The position numbers were made by a program, and so were the translations under genes. The notes beneath the pieces were generated by a model. It saw only the letters and a program-made list of their open reading frames with translations, made no database searches and was not told the DNA's origin. Source: Bog-756 sp963737625 (GTDB lineage Bacteria > Actinomycetota > Acidimicrobiia > Acidimicrobiales > RAAP-2). From it: DNA of 64,000 nt. Below, one piece after another: positions 9,506-18,276 of the stretch. Each line of letters opens with the position of its first letter. Positions within the stretch are counted from its first letter, which is position 1. Where the stretch lies: contig CAVTTK010000006.1 in the NCBI GenBank assembly GCA_963737625.1, positions 1-64,000 of the forward strand, read 5' to 3'.

Positions 9506-10261
9506 CCCTCGTAGCAAGCCTTCGAGGGACTGCCCTGTGCGACGTATTTGATCGACACTCGGAGTATTGGCTTCTCCCACCCCGGATCGGACAATGGTCC
9601 CTACGGTCCGGTCCGCTTCATCGATCATGCACCGTCTGATCTCCCGTTGACACCAGGATCCGAGGTCGTGGGGAGCCTGGCGCAAGGCCTCGGCGATGGA
9701 TCGGGTCATATCGGGGTGCGAGGTCAGACGGAACAGGTCGAGGTAGTCACCTCCGGCTTTCTCCGCTCGCGCCGCACGGCGTTTCGGAGCGGACTGGAGC
9801 TTCATGGCCACCAGGCTTGCCGGGGTGGCGATTCGGCACCGAACCTCGGCCACCACCTTTCCGTCTTCTTCGGCGATGAGCGTGAGGTCCTCGGCTGTGT
9901 CGAGGGCCCAACGATGGGCCAGTACGAAGATGCGGTCCGCCTCCCCTTCGGGCAGGAGGTCTGGTGCGATGTCACTCGCCGGAACGTCTCCGACGGCAAT
10001 GCAGTCGATCTTCGTGCCCAGCAGGAGCCCATCGACGCCCTCGGTGCCGATGACAGTCTCAACGGCTGTCAGCTCGTCACCATGCTGTGTGGCGACGGTG
10101 TCGAGGTCATAGGTCACCCGATGAGCGCCCTGGAGTCGGGCGAGAACAGCCATACCGCCGATCACGGCGAACTCTCCGATCGGGACCGCCTCGGCCAAGG
10201 CGGCCAGTGATGTCACCAGCGGTGCCACCCCGGAGTTCGCCAGGCGGAGTTCACCAGACAC
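9497..10261 (-). CDS. AbiEii-like nucleotidyltransferase toxin (element A)
   Basis: About 254 residues from the GTG at 10261, which overlaps the end of the upstream regulator gene by 11 bases (GTGTCTGGTGA). The same start and overlap occur in the element B copy, which is why I chose it over an in-frame upstream start. EFAVIGGMAVLARLQGAHRV followed by TYDLDTV fits the nucleotidyltransferase-fold pattern GG...R.T.DLD of AbiEii/MNT-type toxins. A conserved second half has RIATPASLVAMKLQSAPKRR and YLDLFRLTSHP. AbiEii toxins transfer nucleotides to RNA targets and cause growth arrest or phage abortive infection. The target here is unknown. It is paired with the AbiEi-like gene just upstream. Confidence 0.65.
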   Translation of the reverse strand: MSGELRLANSGVAPLVTSLAALAEAVPIGEFAVIGGMAVLARLQGAHRVTYDLDTVATQHGDELTAVETVIGTEGVDGLLLGTKIDCIAVGDVPASDIAPDLLPEGEADRIFVLAHRWALDTAEDLTLIAEEDGKVVAEVRCRIATPASLVAMKLQSAPKRRAARAEKAGGDYLDLFRLTSHPDMTRSIAEALRQAPHDLGSWCQREIRRCMIDEADRTVGTIVRSGVGEANTPSVDQIRRTGQSLEGLLRGQK

Positions 10262-11198
10262 GGGCAGTCTCCGGAGGACCCCAGCCTTCGAGAATCTCGC
10301 GACCACGAGCCCGATCCTGAGCGAGGTCGAGAGCGATGATCAGGGCGCTGGCCACGAGGAAGCCGTCCCGATTCGTCGAGGACGGCAAGGTGAAGCCATA
10401 CCGGGACGGGCACACTGCGATCTCCGATCCAGTCCAACCGGAGGGAGCGCCGTAGGCACCAACCACCGTGGCCAGATCGGTGTCGTCGGCAACGTAGAGC
10501 CGGGGCCACCCTCCCGCCGGTCCAGCGGCTAGCGGTGCACCGAGGGAGACGGCACCGAGGGTCCCGCTAAGTCGGAACCGTTCGGGTGGCTCGGGCGGTG
10601 GAGCTTGGGCCATCGGATGCCAGCGGGGCTTCCACTCCTCGGCAACGGCCCAGAACAACTCGGGTACGAACGCCCTGTTGTCCGAACCCACCAATCCCTG
10701 GCTCCGGAGCTCGGACAGGATCTCCGATACCCGGCCCGGGGACCGATCGATCTGGCGGGCGACGGCATGCACACCCTGGGGCTCGCCGGGACGCATGAGT
10801 AGTGCCAGGGCCACATCGAGACCTGTGCCTCTGAATACGCTGACGACCCGTCGAGACGGCACCACCGACCCCGAGGACACCTGGGCATTGACGAAGAGGC
10901 CGGGGGTCCTGACCCAGAGGTGCCCCCTTCGGTCGAACCACGCCAGGCCGGCCCGACTCAGCTCTTCTCTCGCTGCCGTTGATATCCGGTCAGCGACAAT
11001 GATCGTTGCGGCCCCCCCATCCTCCTCGTGCAGATGGGCAAGGAGCCGGGCGTCGCTTTCGCGAACCGCCTTGAGTTCTGTGACCGCGAAGGGCGTACCA
11101 GCGATCACGACACCTTGCCCAACGAAGCAGACTGGGGAGATCCCAGCCTGCTCGAGTGCCTCGAGCAATCCTGAGGTGTTCGCTATTCGTGGTGCCAC
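10251..11198 (-). CDS. AbiEi-like antitoxin/transcriptional regulator (element A)
   Basis: 315 residues, GTG start at 11198. A central winged helix-turn-helix (VHAVARQIDRSPGRVSEILS, about residues 145-165) follows an N-terminal domain with VADRISTAAREELSRAGLAW. The C-terminal half has LYVADDTDLATVV, VAVCPSRYGF-type and ALDLAQDRARGREILEGW segments shared with the element B copy. AbiEi antitoxins bind inverted repeats in their own promoter and repress the operon. The palindrome at 11186-11201 overlaps this start codon and is the likely operator. A -10-like TAGTCT lies exactly six bases before the GTG, so the message is probably leaderless. Confidence 0.65.
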   Translation of the reverse strand: MAPRIANTSGLLEALEQAGISPVCFVGQGVVIAGTPFAVTELKAVRESDARLLAHLHEEDGGAATIIVADRISTAAREELSRAGLAWFDRRGHLWVRTPGLFVNAQVSSGSVVPSRRVVSVFRGTGLDVALALLMRPGEPQGVHAVARQIDRSPGRVSEILSELRSQGLVGSDNRAFVPELFWAVAEEWKPRWHPMAQAPPPEPPERFRLSGTLGAVSLGAPLAAGPAGGWPRLYVADDTDLATVVGAYGAPSGWTGSEIAVCPSRYGFTLPSSTNRDGFLVASALIIALDLAQDRARGREILEGWGPPETARVW

Positions 11199-11210
11199 GA
11201 ATACAGACTA
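11186..11210 (-). promoter_or_regulatory. Leaderless promoter and palindromic operator of the abiE-like pair A
   Basis: Read on the minus strand: TAGTCT, six bases, GTG start. The start codon lies inside the inverted repeat TTCGTGGCACCACGAA (11186-11201). The element B copy has the same plan (TATTCT, six bases, GTG, palindrome TTCGTGCCCGCACGAA). A repressor bound here would cover the transcription start and the first codons. Confidence 0.55.
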
Positions 11211-11318
11211 CCATCCCGGAAGTCACGGCCACCGGGTGAATCTGATCGATGGACGGGGACATGGCCGTGTCCGTGCCACCATGCCCGTCTTGGTGACTGG
11301 CCAAGAGGCGCCACGATG

Positions 11319-11354
11319 TTCGTGCGGGCACGAAGCCAGAACACGAAGCCAGAA
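11319..11354 (-). repeat. Orphan abiE-type start palindrome (remnant)
   Basis: TTCGTGCGGGCACGAA (11319-11334) is identical to the palindrome at the start of the element B abiEi gene (28839-28854). Read on the minus strand it gives GTG CCC GCA CGA ACA, matching the first five codons of that gene, but no AbiEi protein follows. Just upstream, a 13-base unit (CACGAAGCCAGAA on the plus strand) is directly repeated. I read it as the stump of a lost third abiE copy, or as a duplicated operator between the AbiE-like pair and Wadjet. Confidence 0.5.
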
Positions 11355-11430
11355 GATGACAACCGGCACACGTTGCTCCGCTGGTCGAAGCATGTAACCG
11401 GCCGTAACACCCGACGCCTATCGTTCCACC

Positions 11431-13011
11431 ATGAGCCAGCTGCGGCCGTGGCGAACAGTCGATCCCGACCTGTTCCGCTTCACCACCACCGAGCTGCGGG
11501 ATCTGCACATCGGCATCATGTCCGCCTTCGACCAGGCAGCAATGGTTGCCCCCGCACTCAACCTCGACCAGGTGCGGGGGGCCCTGCGCGCGGTGGGGTG
11601 GGAGGAGTGGGTAGACGACGCCTCGCTCCAACGGGCTCTGGGCGCCCTGGTCGGATGGGGCCTGCTCGACGCCACCCAGGACCACGGGGCCGTGTACGCC
11701 ACCCCGGAGGAATTCGAGCGGAAGAACCTCCAGTGGTCACTGACGCCCAAGGGTGAGGCAGGAATCAGCGGCCTCCTCCACGCCCTCGACAGCCTCAAGC
11801 ACGCGGTAGGGCTGCAACCGGCGGTCCTCGACGCTATCGGTGACGGGCTGGGTGAGCTGGCCGACCTCCTCGATCAACCGTCCACCGACACCCTCGATGC
11901 CCGAATCCACCTCCGCTTGGCCGAGATCGAGGGCCACCACTCGTCCCTGCTGGTCAGTGTGCGGCAGTTCAACGGACACCTCCAGCGCCTGCTCCGCGAG
12001 GAAGCGGCCGACGACTCGGTGTTCGCCGACGTCAAAGCCAAGACTGTGTCCTACCTGAAGGAGTACGTGGACGGAGTGGAGGGGCCCCAGCAGCGCCTGG
12101 CCGTGGCCATCGAGCGACTGGCCGAAGCCGGCGTGGCCACCCTGTTCGACCGGGCACTGCGAGGGGCCAACCTGGCCCCTGTTGCCGGCGGAGACCCGGC
12201 GCCGGCCTGGATCGGGCGACGCCAGCAACACTGGGAGGCGCTCCGCGCCTGGTTCGCTCCGACCGACGCCGGCGTCGCCCGGATCGAAGGGCTCCTCGAC
12301 ATCGCCCGAAGCGCCATCATCGAGCTCCTCCGCGTCCTCGAACGGCGGTGGGACAACAAGCGGCGATCGGTGTCGGTCGCCAATGACTTCCGCACGCTGG
12401 CCGGATGGTTCGCCACGGCGTCCGGCGAGGATGAGGCTCAGGCCCTGTTCAGGGCCGCCTTCGGTCTTTGGCCGGCCCGCCACGCCCATCTCCTCCCCGT
12501 TGACGGTGAGGAACGGGCACCGTCGACGAAATGGGCGGAGGCCGGTCCGGTGGACGTCGCCCCCGCCTTACGCTCGAGCGGCTCCCTGTCCTTCCGGGGA
12601 CGGGCGGCGCGGGTGGACGATCCCAGCCGCGACCGGGCGTGGCGACAGCGCCGGCAGGCCGAGGCGCTGGCCGCCCACGATGACCTCCGGGCCTCGCTCA
12701 CCACTCGGGGACGGGTCCCGCTCTCCTCGTTCGGCCGGTTGCCGGTCGACGCCTTCGACGAGCTGCTCGACCTGCTGGCCACCGGTCTCGATGCGCCGCA
12801 AACGGAAGACGGCAGCCGGCGGGCCCTGTCCATCGACGGTTCGGTGGAGATCATCCTGTGGCCGCCCACCGATGGGACCCTGGTCGCCATCGAGACTGAC
12901 AACGGCCGGTTCGGGAGTCCCGATTTCGGCGTCTTCATCACCCTGACCGACGGACCGGAACTCCTCGCCACCGAGCTCGATGGCCTACCGGTCGAGGCCG
13001 CCGGTGCCTGA
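11431..13011 (+). CDS. jetA: Wadjet subunit JetA (TIGR02677-type, kleisin-like)
   Basis: 526 residues, ATG start. First gene of a four-gene unit with the order and sizes of type I Wadjet. It is largely helical; the N-terminal region (LRPWRTVDPDLFRFTTTELR) and a winged-helix-like section are typical of the MukF-like JetA subunit that bridges the SMC heads. Wadjet (JetABCD) is an SMC-type loop extruder that recognises and cleaves small circular plasmids. JetA overlaps jetB, and the following pairs overlap by four bases, so the four are translationally coupled. The assignment rests mainly on the whole operon; on its own this subunit is hard to recognise. Confidence 0.85.
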   Translation: MSQLRPWRTVDPDLFRFTTTELRDLHIGIMSAFDQAAMVAPALNLDQVRGALRAVGWEEWVDDASLQRALGALVGWGLLDATQDHGAVYATPEEFERKNLQWSLTPKGEAGISGLLHALDSLKHAVGLQPAVLDAIGDGLGELADLLDQPSTDTLDARIHLRLAEIEGHHSSLLVSVRQFNGHLQRLLREEAADDSVFADVKAKTVSYLKEYVDGVEGPQQRLAVAIERLAEAGVATLFDRALRGANLAPVAGGDPAPAWIGRRQQHWEALRAWFAPTDAGVARIEGLLDIARSAIIELLRVLERRWDNKRRSVSVANDFRTLAGWFATASGEDEAQALFRAAFGLWPARHAHLLPVDGEERAPSTKWAEAGPVDVAPALRSSGSLSFRGRAARVDDPSRDRAWRQRRQAEALAAHDDLRASLTTRGRVPLSSFGRLPVDAFDELLDLLATGLDAPQTEDGSRRALSIDGSVEIILWPPTDGTLVAIETDNGRFGSPDFGVFITLTDGPELLATELDGLPVEAAGA

Positions 13012-14242
13012 CGCGTCGCTGGCCGGCCAGCACGCGGCCGAGCGGTCCAGGGCCATCAGGGAGCTCCTCAGCCATCCCATCCTCGATGTCGGCTCCGATC
13101 CCGACCGCTTCGGACTGGTGGTTCGCCACCACGAGTGGCTCGCCGACTGGTTCGAGACAAGCTGCGGTTGGGAGCTGACGGTCGACATCGGCGCCGGCTT
13201 CGCCCGGCTGTCCAAGCGGTCGGCCCGACCCGACCCCACCAGGCCCCTCCGTCGTCCGAGGGGCGCCCGGGCTCCGTTCGACCGGCGTCGTTTCCAGCTG
13301 CTCTGCCTGGTCTGCGCCGAGCTGGTCCGCCGTCCGGTGACCACCATCGGGCTGCTGGCCCAGGCCCTCACGTCCGAGGCCGGGTTCGACACCAGCCGGT
13401 ACGGGGATCGGTCGTCATTCGTGGACGCCCTGCTGGTGCTGGGCGAATGGGGGGTGGTGCGGGCCACCGCCGGCACCGTCGAAGCCTTCCAGAACGACGA
13501 GCGGGCCAACGCCATCCTGGCCGCCGACACCGCCCGCCTCCACCGCCTGCTCGTCAGTACCAATGCCCCCAGCCGAGTCGGGGACACGGCCGACCCGGTC
13601 GAGGCAATCGCCCTCCTGCTGGCCGAGCCCCGCTACGGCGACACGCCCCAGGATCCGGGAACCGCCCCCGAGGAGCAGCGGCTGCGGTGGACCCGGCACA
13701 GCATCGCCCGCCGCGTCTTCGACGACCCGGCGGTGCTTCTGGCTGATCTCAGCGAGGCTGAGCACGACTACCTGCTCCACCCGTCGGGTCGGGCCTGGCT
13801 GCGCCAACGGGCGGTCGAGGCCGGCTTCGAGCTGGAGGAACGGGCCGAGGGGGTGCTAGCCGTCGACCCCGAGGCGGTCGCCACCGACCTGCAGTTCCCC
13901 GCTCCCGTCGGCAACGCCTACCAGCTGGCCCTGCTCCTCATCGACCGACTGGTTGCCCCTGACGCCCGCGGTCGCCGCACCGTCGGCACCTTGAGCCCCA
14001 CCGCCCTGCGGCGTGCCGTCGCCAACGTGCTGGCCGATCATCCCGGATGGGCCAAGGGCCAGCGCGAGGGGGATGGTCCTGCCCTGCTGGCCGAGGAGGC
14101 CGTGAACCTCCTAGTGTCGTTCGGCCTGGTGCGCAGGGACGAGGACGGCACGGTGGTGGGCCTGCCTGCCGTCGCCCGCTACCGCGTCGGTGAGCCGGTC
14201 ACCTCCCCCGCTTCACCCAGCCTCTTCGAGGAGTACGTGTGA
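12980..14242 (+). CDS. jetB: Wadjet subunit JetB (TIGR02678-type, KITE/MukE-like)
   Basis: 420 residues from ATG 12980; a GTG at 13004 (eight-base overlap with the jetA stop) is an equally good start. Contains PDRFGLVVRHHEWLADWFE near the N-terminus, a long winged-helix region, and FQLLCLVCAELVRRPVTTIG, as in JetB proteins. JetB is expected to dimerise and bind the kleisin-like JetA. Its stop shares four bases with the jetC start (GTGA). Confidence 0.85.
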   Translation: MAYRSRPPVPDASLAGQHAAERSRAIRELLSHPILDVGSDPDRFGLVVRHHEWLADWFETSCGWELTVDIGAGFARLSKRSARPDPTRPLRRPRGARAPFDRRRFQLLCLVCAELVRRPVTTIGLLAQALTSEAGFDTSRYGDRSSFVDALLVLGEWGVVRATAGTVEAFQNDERANAILAADTARLHRLLVSTNAPSRVGDTADPVEAIALLLAEPRYGDTPQDPGTAPEEQRLRWTRHSIARRVFDDPAVLLADLSEAEHDYLLHPSGRAWLRQRAVEAGFELEERAEGVLAVDPEAVATDLQFPAPVGNAYQLALLLIDRLVAPDARGRRTVGTLSPTALRRAVANVLADHPGWAKGQREGDGPALLAEEAVNLLVSFGLVRRDEDGTVVGLPAVARYRVGEPVTSPASPSLFEEYV

Positions 14243-17200
14243 CGACCATGGGCGCATCACCCGAATTGGTCTCCCTGGCCACCCCGGCCGGGCGGTGGAC
14301 GCCCACCCGGGCCGGCCTGATCGCCCTGTGGCGCTACTGGGACGAGACGTTCACCTTCCACCAGGGTCGGCTGCTCCTGCGCGGACCCAACGGTTCGGGG
14401 AAGTCGATGGCTCTCGAGCTGTTGCTGCCCTTCCTGCTCGACGGCGACGCCTCGCCCAGCCGCCTGACCTCGTCGGCCAAGTCGAGGGGTGGTCTGTACG
14501 AGCGGGTGATGGCGGGGAGCGACGACCCAGGGCGGACCGGCTTCGCCTGGGTCGAATTCCGCCGGGAGAACGATGAGGTGTTCACCGTGGGGGCACGCCT
14601 GCGGGCCTCGGCCTCGGCCCGCAAGGTGGAGACCACCCTCTTCACCACCACCCAGGCGGTGGGCACCGAGCTACATCTCCTCGACGAGTCGAGAGAGCCC
14701 CTGTCGGGCAAGGCCCTGAAGGCCGCCCTCGGTGAGCGAGGCCAGGTCAACTCCACCGCCGCCGACCACCGGAACGCCATCCGTGAAGTCCTCTTCCCCG
14801 GGTTCAGCGAGGACCGGTACGCCTCGGTGATCACCGCCCTTCTGGCCCTGCGAAAGGAGAAGCTCTCCCAGAATCTGGACCTGGTCAAGCTGTCCGAAGT
14901 CCTCACCGACGCACTGCCTCCGATCGACGAGCACGAGCTGGCTGCGGTGGCCGAGGGCTTCGAGCGGCTCGACCGCCGCAAAGAGGAACTCAGGAAGCTC
15001 GAGGCAGAGGTGGCCGCGGTCTCGGCGCTGGCCCGACGCCAGCGCGCCTATGCCCGGGCGGTCGTGGCCGGCGTGGCCCACGAGGTGCGCGAGGCGGAGT
15101 CACGACGCGACGCGGTGACCCGGGCCGAGCGCGAGGCCGGATCGGAGCTCGACGAGGCCACCGGGCGCGACCACACGGCCGAGCAGCAGTTGGCGGTGCT
15201 GATCGACCGGCTGGAGGACATCGAGGTCGAGGTGGAGGCCCGCCACGCCAGCAAGGCCTACCGCAAGGGCGTCGAGCTCGCTCAACTGCGCACCGAGGAG
15301 CGCCAGCGACGTGAGCAGGCCGAACGGGACTTCCGCGCCGTGGCCGAGCGGACGGAGGCTCGGGCCGCCCGGGCCGGCGAGCTCGGTGAGGCGCAGGACC
15401 AGCGCCGGGCGGCCGCCGGCAACCTCACCGTCGCTTCCGACGATGTGCATCAGGTGGCCAGCAGTCTGGGCGCCGACCATCTCCGGCAGGAGATGTCAGG
15501 CGCGGCCGATGCCGAGGCGGGCCTGGCCTTCGGGCTGGCCTGGGCCGGTGCCCGTCGCCAGCACATCGGTGAGGTCCGGGAAGCCGTTCGCCGGCATGGC
15601 GAGGCGGTGATGCACCGGCACTTCGAGGAGCAGCGGCTGGAAGAGGATCGGGAGGTGTACGACGACGCGGTGACCGGACTGTCCGATGCCCGGTCGGCAG
15701 AGCGGTCGGCTTCGGAGACCTACGACGCCGACCTGGCGGCCTGGGCCCGGGCCTCCCACTCGGTCGACACCCGGCAGGTGGTGGACGCCCTCGGGCGACC
15801 ACCACTCGAACCCGATCGGGTCGAGACGGTGGTCAACGGACTGCGGACGGACGTCCAGACCGGGTACGCGGTCGCGGTCCGTGATCTCGAGGGTGTGCGC
15901 CAGGAGATCGTCGACCGGCAGTCGTCGCTGCTCGATGAGCAGTCCAGCCTCGAGGCCGGGCACAAGCCCCACCCGGAGGCCCCTTTGTGGAGGGACGGGC
16001 GGGACGGCCGGCCCGGGGCCCCGCTGTGGCACCTGGTGGAGCTGGCGCCCGGTGTGGAGGCAGTGGCGATCGACGGGGTGGAGGCCGCCCTGGCCGCCTC
16101 CGGGCTGCTCGATGCGTGGGTGTCGCCCGATGGGGTGGTCGACGTCTCCGCCCACGACCTGGAACTGGTGCCCGGGGGGCAGGGGAAGGCCGGACAGTCG
16201 ACCCTGGCCGACCTGCTGGTGCCCCTGACCGGCGCCGCCGTGGCCTCTGGTCGGGTGGCTGCCGTACTGGCGGCGATCCCGGTGGTTCCCCACGTCAGTC
16301 CGGCCGCCACCGGCGGTGGTACCGAGGTGCTGATGGGCACGGACGGCTCCTTCCGCCTGGGCAGCGCGGTGGGCCGGGCCCCGGTCGGACCAGCGATCCT
16401 CCTCGGCGCCGAGGCTCGGGAACGCCGACGACTCCAACGGCTGTCCGAGGTGGCCGCGGCCCTGGACCAGGTGGATACCGAACTCGACCGGGTCCAACGG
16501 ACCCGGGACGGGATCGACCGGGATCGACAGGCGGCCGAGGCCCATCTCGACGCCGTTCCCCCATCGGTGCCCCTCCGGCAGGCCGTCCGGGCCGCGGAGG
16601 TAGCGGCCCAACGGGTCGTCGACGCCGAGGCCCGGGCCGAAGCCTCCGCCGGCCGGCTCCGCACGGCGGAGGGATCGGTGCGCGAGGCGCTGCGGTCGTT
16701 GACCTCGGTGGCGGCCGGACACGGCCTGCCCACCGACCCGGACGACCTCGACCGGGTCGAGGAAGAGCTCCTCCATCTGGAACGGACGGTCCACACCTGG
16801 GCGAAGCGAGGCCACGAGCTGGCCGGTGCCGAGCTTCGCCTTTCCGACCGTGTGGCTGCCCACGCCGAGGCCACCGAGCTGCTCGCCGCAGCCGAGGAGA
16901 CGTCCGAACGGTCGAGGCGTCAGGCCCAGGATGCCAAGGTCAGGCTGGCCACCCTCGAGGCCACGGCCGGGGATGAGCACAAGGCCGTCCTGGCCGAGCT
17001 GGAGCAGCTTCAGGACGAGGCCCGCACGAAGAAGCGGGAGCGACAAGACCTCGAGGAGCTACGGCGCTCCCTGGTCCGGCAGATCGGCGTCCTCACCGCC
17101 ACCGTAGAGCAGGCCGAGCACGACCGCATCGAGGCCGGCGAACGTCGCGACGCGGCCCACCTACGTTTCGTGGCCCTGGCCGGCGACGGCGTCCTGGAGG

Positions 17201-18276
17201 AGGCGGAGGTGGGGCGCCATGGCCCGCTCGACGGCGTGACCGCGGTGCTGGCCGCGGCACGGGCGGTTGCGGTCGAGCTCCCAGACGGTGGCGACAGCAC
17301 GGCCACCCAGCGGGCGTCGTCCCACGTCGACGACGCCCTCCACGCGGCGAGGTCGGCGGTGTCGGGCCAGGCCGACCTGAGCCGCGACCTCGGGGAACAC
17401 GGCTGGTGGGTGCTCCGGGCCAGCGTCAACGGGTTCCGCCAGTCTGTGCTCGCGCTCCACCGGAAGCTCCAGGCCGACCTGACCGAGGGCCAGGCCGATC
17501 TGGCCGCCGAGGAGGAGCGCCTGTTCGAGCAGACCCTGGCCGGCAGCATCCGGCGGTCACTGGCCAACCGGATCCGCCAGGCCAACCGCCTGGTGGCCGG
17601 CATCAACGAGCAGCTGTCGGTGGTGCGGACGGCAGCGGCCGGGGTGGCCGTGCGCCTCGACTGGGAGGTCGACCCCGACCAGCCGACGGCGGTCCGGACG
17701 GCGCGCTCGCTGCTATTGAAGGACCGGGTCACCGACAGCGAGCGGCGGGACCTCCAGGAGTTCGTGCGGGCCCGGGTGGACCAGGCTCGGGCCGAGCTCG
17801 AGCACCACGCCCCCTGGGAGGCCCGGCTCCGCGAGTCGCTCGACTACCGGGCCTGGCACCGGTTCACCCTCCAGCTATCGCACCGCGACTGGGAGGGATG
17901 GAAGCCGGCCACCGCCAAGCGGATGCAGCGCCTCTCCACCGGGGAGCGGTCGATCGCCCTCCACCTCCCGATGCTGGCCTCCATCGCCGCCCACTACGCC
18001 GACGAGGAGGGCCGGCCGTCCGGGTGCCCCCGGCTGATCCTCCTCGACGAGTTGTTCGCCGGCGTGGACGCGGCCAACCGGGCCATGCTGTTCGGGACGT
18101 TCACCGACTGGGACCTCGACGCCGTCTTCACCAGCGATCACGAGTGGTGCCAGTACGCCACACTGAGCGGCATCGCCATCCACCACCTGCACCCACCGGA
18201 CGGCGACGGGCCTCTGGTCTCTACCCGGTTCACCTGGGACGGGCGGCGCCGGGTGATCGACCCACCGGCGGCGTGA
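14239..18276 (+). CDS. jetC: Wadjet SMC-like ATPase JetC (TIGR02680-type)
   Basis: 1345 residues, GTG start in a GTGA overlap with jetB. Walker A is RGPNGSGKSMALELLLPFLL (about residues 48-67). The ABC signature is LSTGERSIALHLPML (about 1232) and Walker B is RLILLDELFAGVD (about 1265). Between them lie two long coiled-coil arms rich in Arg, Glu and Ala (about 240-520 and 730-1130) flanking a hinge-like globular part (about 560-720). This is the architecture of a MukB/SMC-type motor. It should extrude DNA loops and hand small circles to JetD for cutting. All nucleotide-binding motifs look intact, so the system is probably active. Confidence 0.95.
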   Translation: MTTMGASPELVSLATPAGRWTPTRAGLIALWRYWDETFTFHQGRLLLRGPNGSGKSMALELLLPFLLDGDASPSRLTSSAKSRGGLYERVMAGSDDPGRTGFAWVEFRRENDEVFTVGARLRASASARKVETTLFTTTQAVGTELHLLDESREPLSGKALKAALGERGQVNSTAADHRNAIREVLFPGFSEDRYASVITALLALRKEKLSQNLDLVKLSEVLTDALPPIDEHELAAVAEGFERLDRRKEELRKLEAEVAAVSALARRQRAYARAVVAGVAHEVREAESRRDAVTRAEREAGSELDEATGRDHTAEQQLAVLIDRLEDIEVEVEARHASKAYRKGVELAQLRTEERQRREQAERDFRAVAERTEARAARAGELGEAQDQRRAAAGNLTVASDDVHQVASSLGADHLRQEMSGAADAEAGLAFGLAWAGARRQHIGEVREAVRRHGEAVMHRHFEEQRLEEDREVYDDAVTGLSDARSAERSASETYDADLAAWARASHSVDTRQVVDALGRPPLEPDRVETVVNGLRTDVQTGYAVAVRDLEGVRQEIVDRQSSLLDEQSSLEAGHKPHPEAPLWRDGRDGRPGAPLWHLVELAPGVEAVAIDGVEAALAASGLLDAWVSPDGVVDVSAHDLELVPGGQGKAGQSTLADLLVPLTGAAVASGRVAAVLAAIPVVPHVSPAATGGGTEVLMGTDGSFRLGSAVGRAPVGPAILLGAEARERRRLQRLSEVAAALDQVDTELDRVQRTRDGIDRDRQAAEAHLDAVPPSVPLRQAVRAAEVAAQRVVDAEARAEASAGRLRTAEGSVREALRSLTSVAAGHGLPTDPDDLDRVEEELLHLERTVHTWAKRGHELAGAELRLSDRVAAHAEATELLAAAEETSERSRRQAQDAKVRLATLEATAGDEHKAVLAELEQLQDEARTKKRERQDLEELRRSLVRQIGVLTATVEQAEHDRIEAGERRDAAHLRFVALAGDGVLEEAEVGRHGPLDGVTAVLAAARAVAVELPDGGDSTATQRASSHVDDALHAARSAVSGQADLSRDLGEHGWWVLRASVNGFRQSVLALHRKLQADLTEGQADLAAEEERLFEQTLAGSIRRSLANRIRQANRLVAGINEQLSVVRTAAAGVAVRLDWEVDPDQPTAVRTARSLLLKDRVTDSERRDLQEFVRARVDQARAELEHHAPWEARLRESLDYRAWHRFTLQLSHRDWEGWKPATAKRMQRLSTGERSIALHLPMLASIAAHYADEEGRPSGCPRLILLDELFAGVDAANRAMLFGTFTDWDLDAVFTSDHEWCQYATLSGIAIHHLHPPDGDGPLVSTRFTWDGRRRVIDPPAA

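Noticed and set aside
17406..18272. Upstream extension of the jetD frame
   Set aside because: This part lies entirely within jetC in another frame and has no domain; the GTGA overlap at 18273 is the better start.
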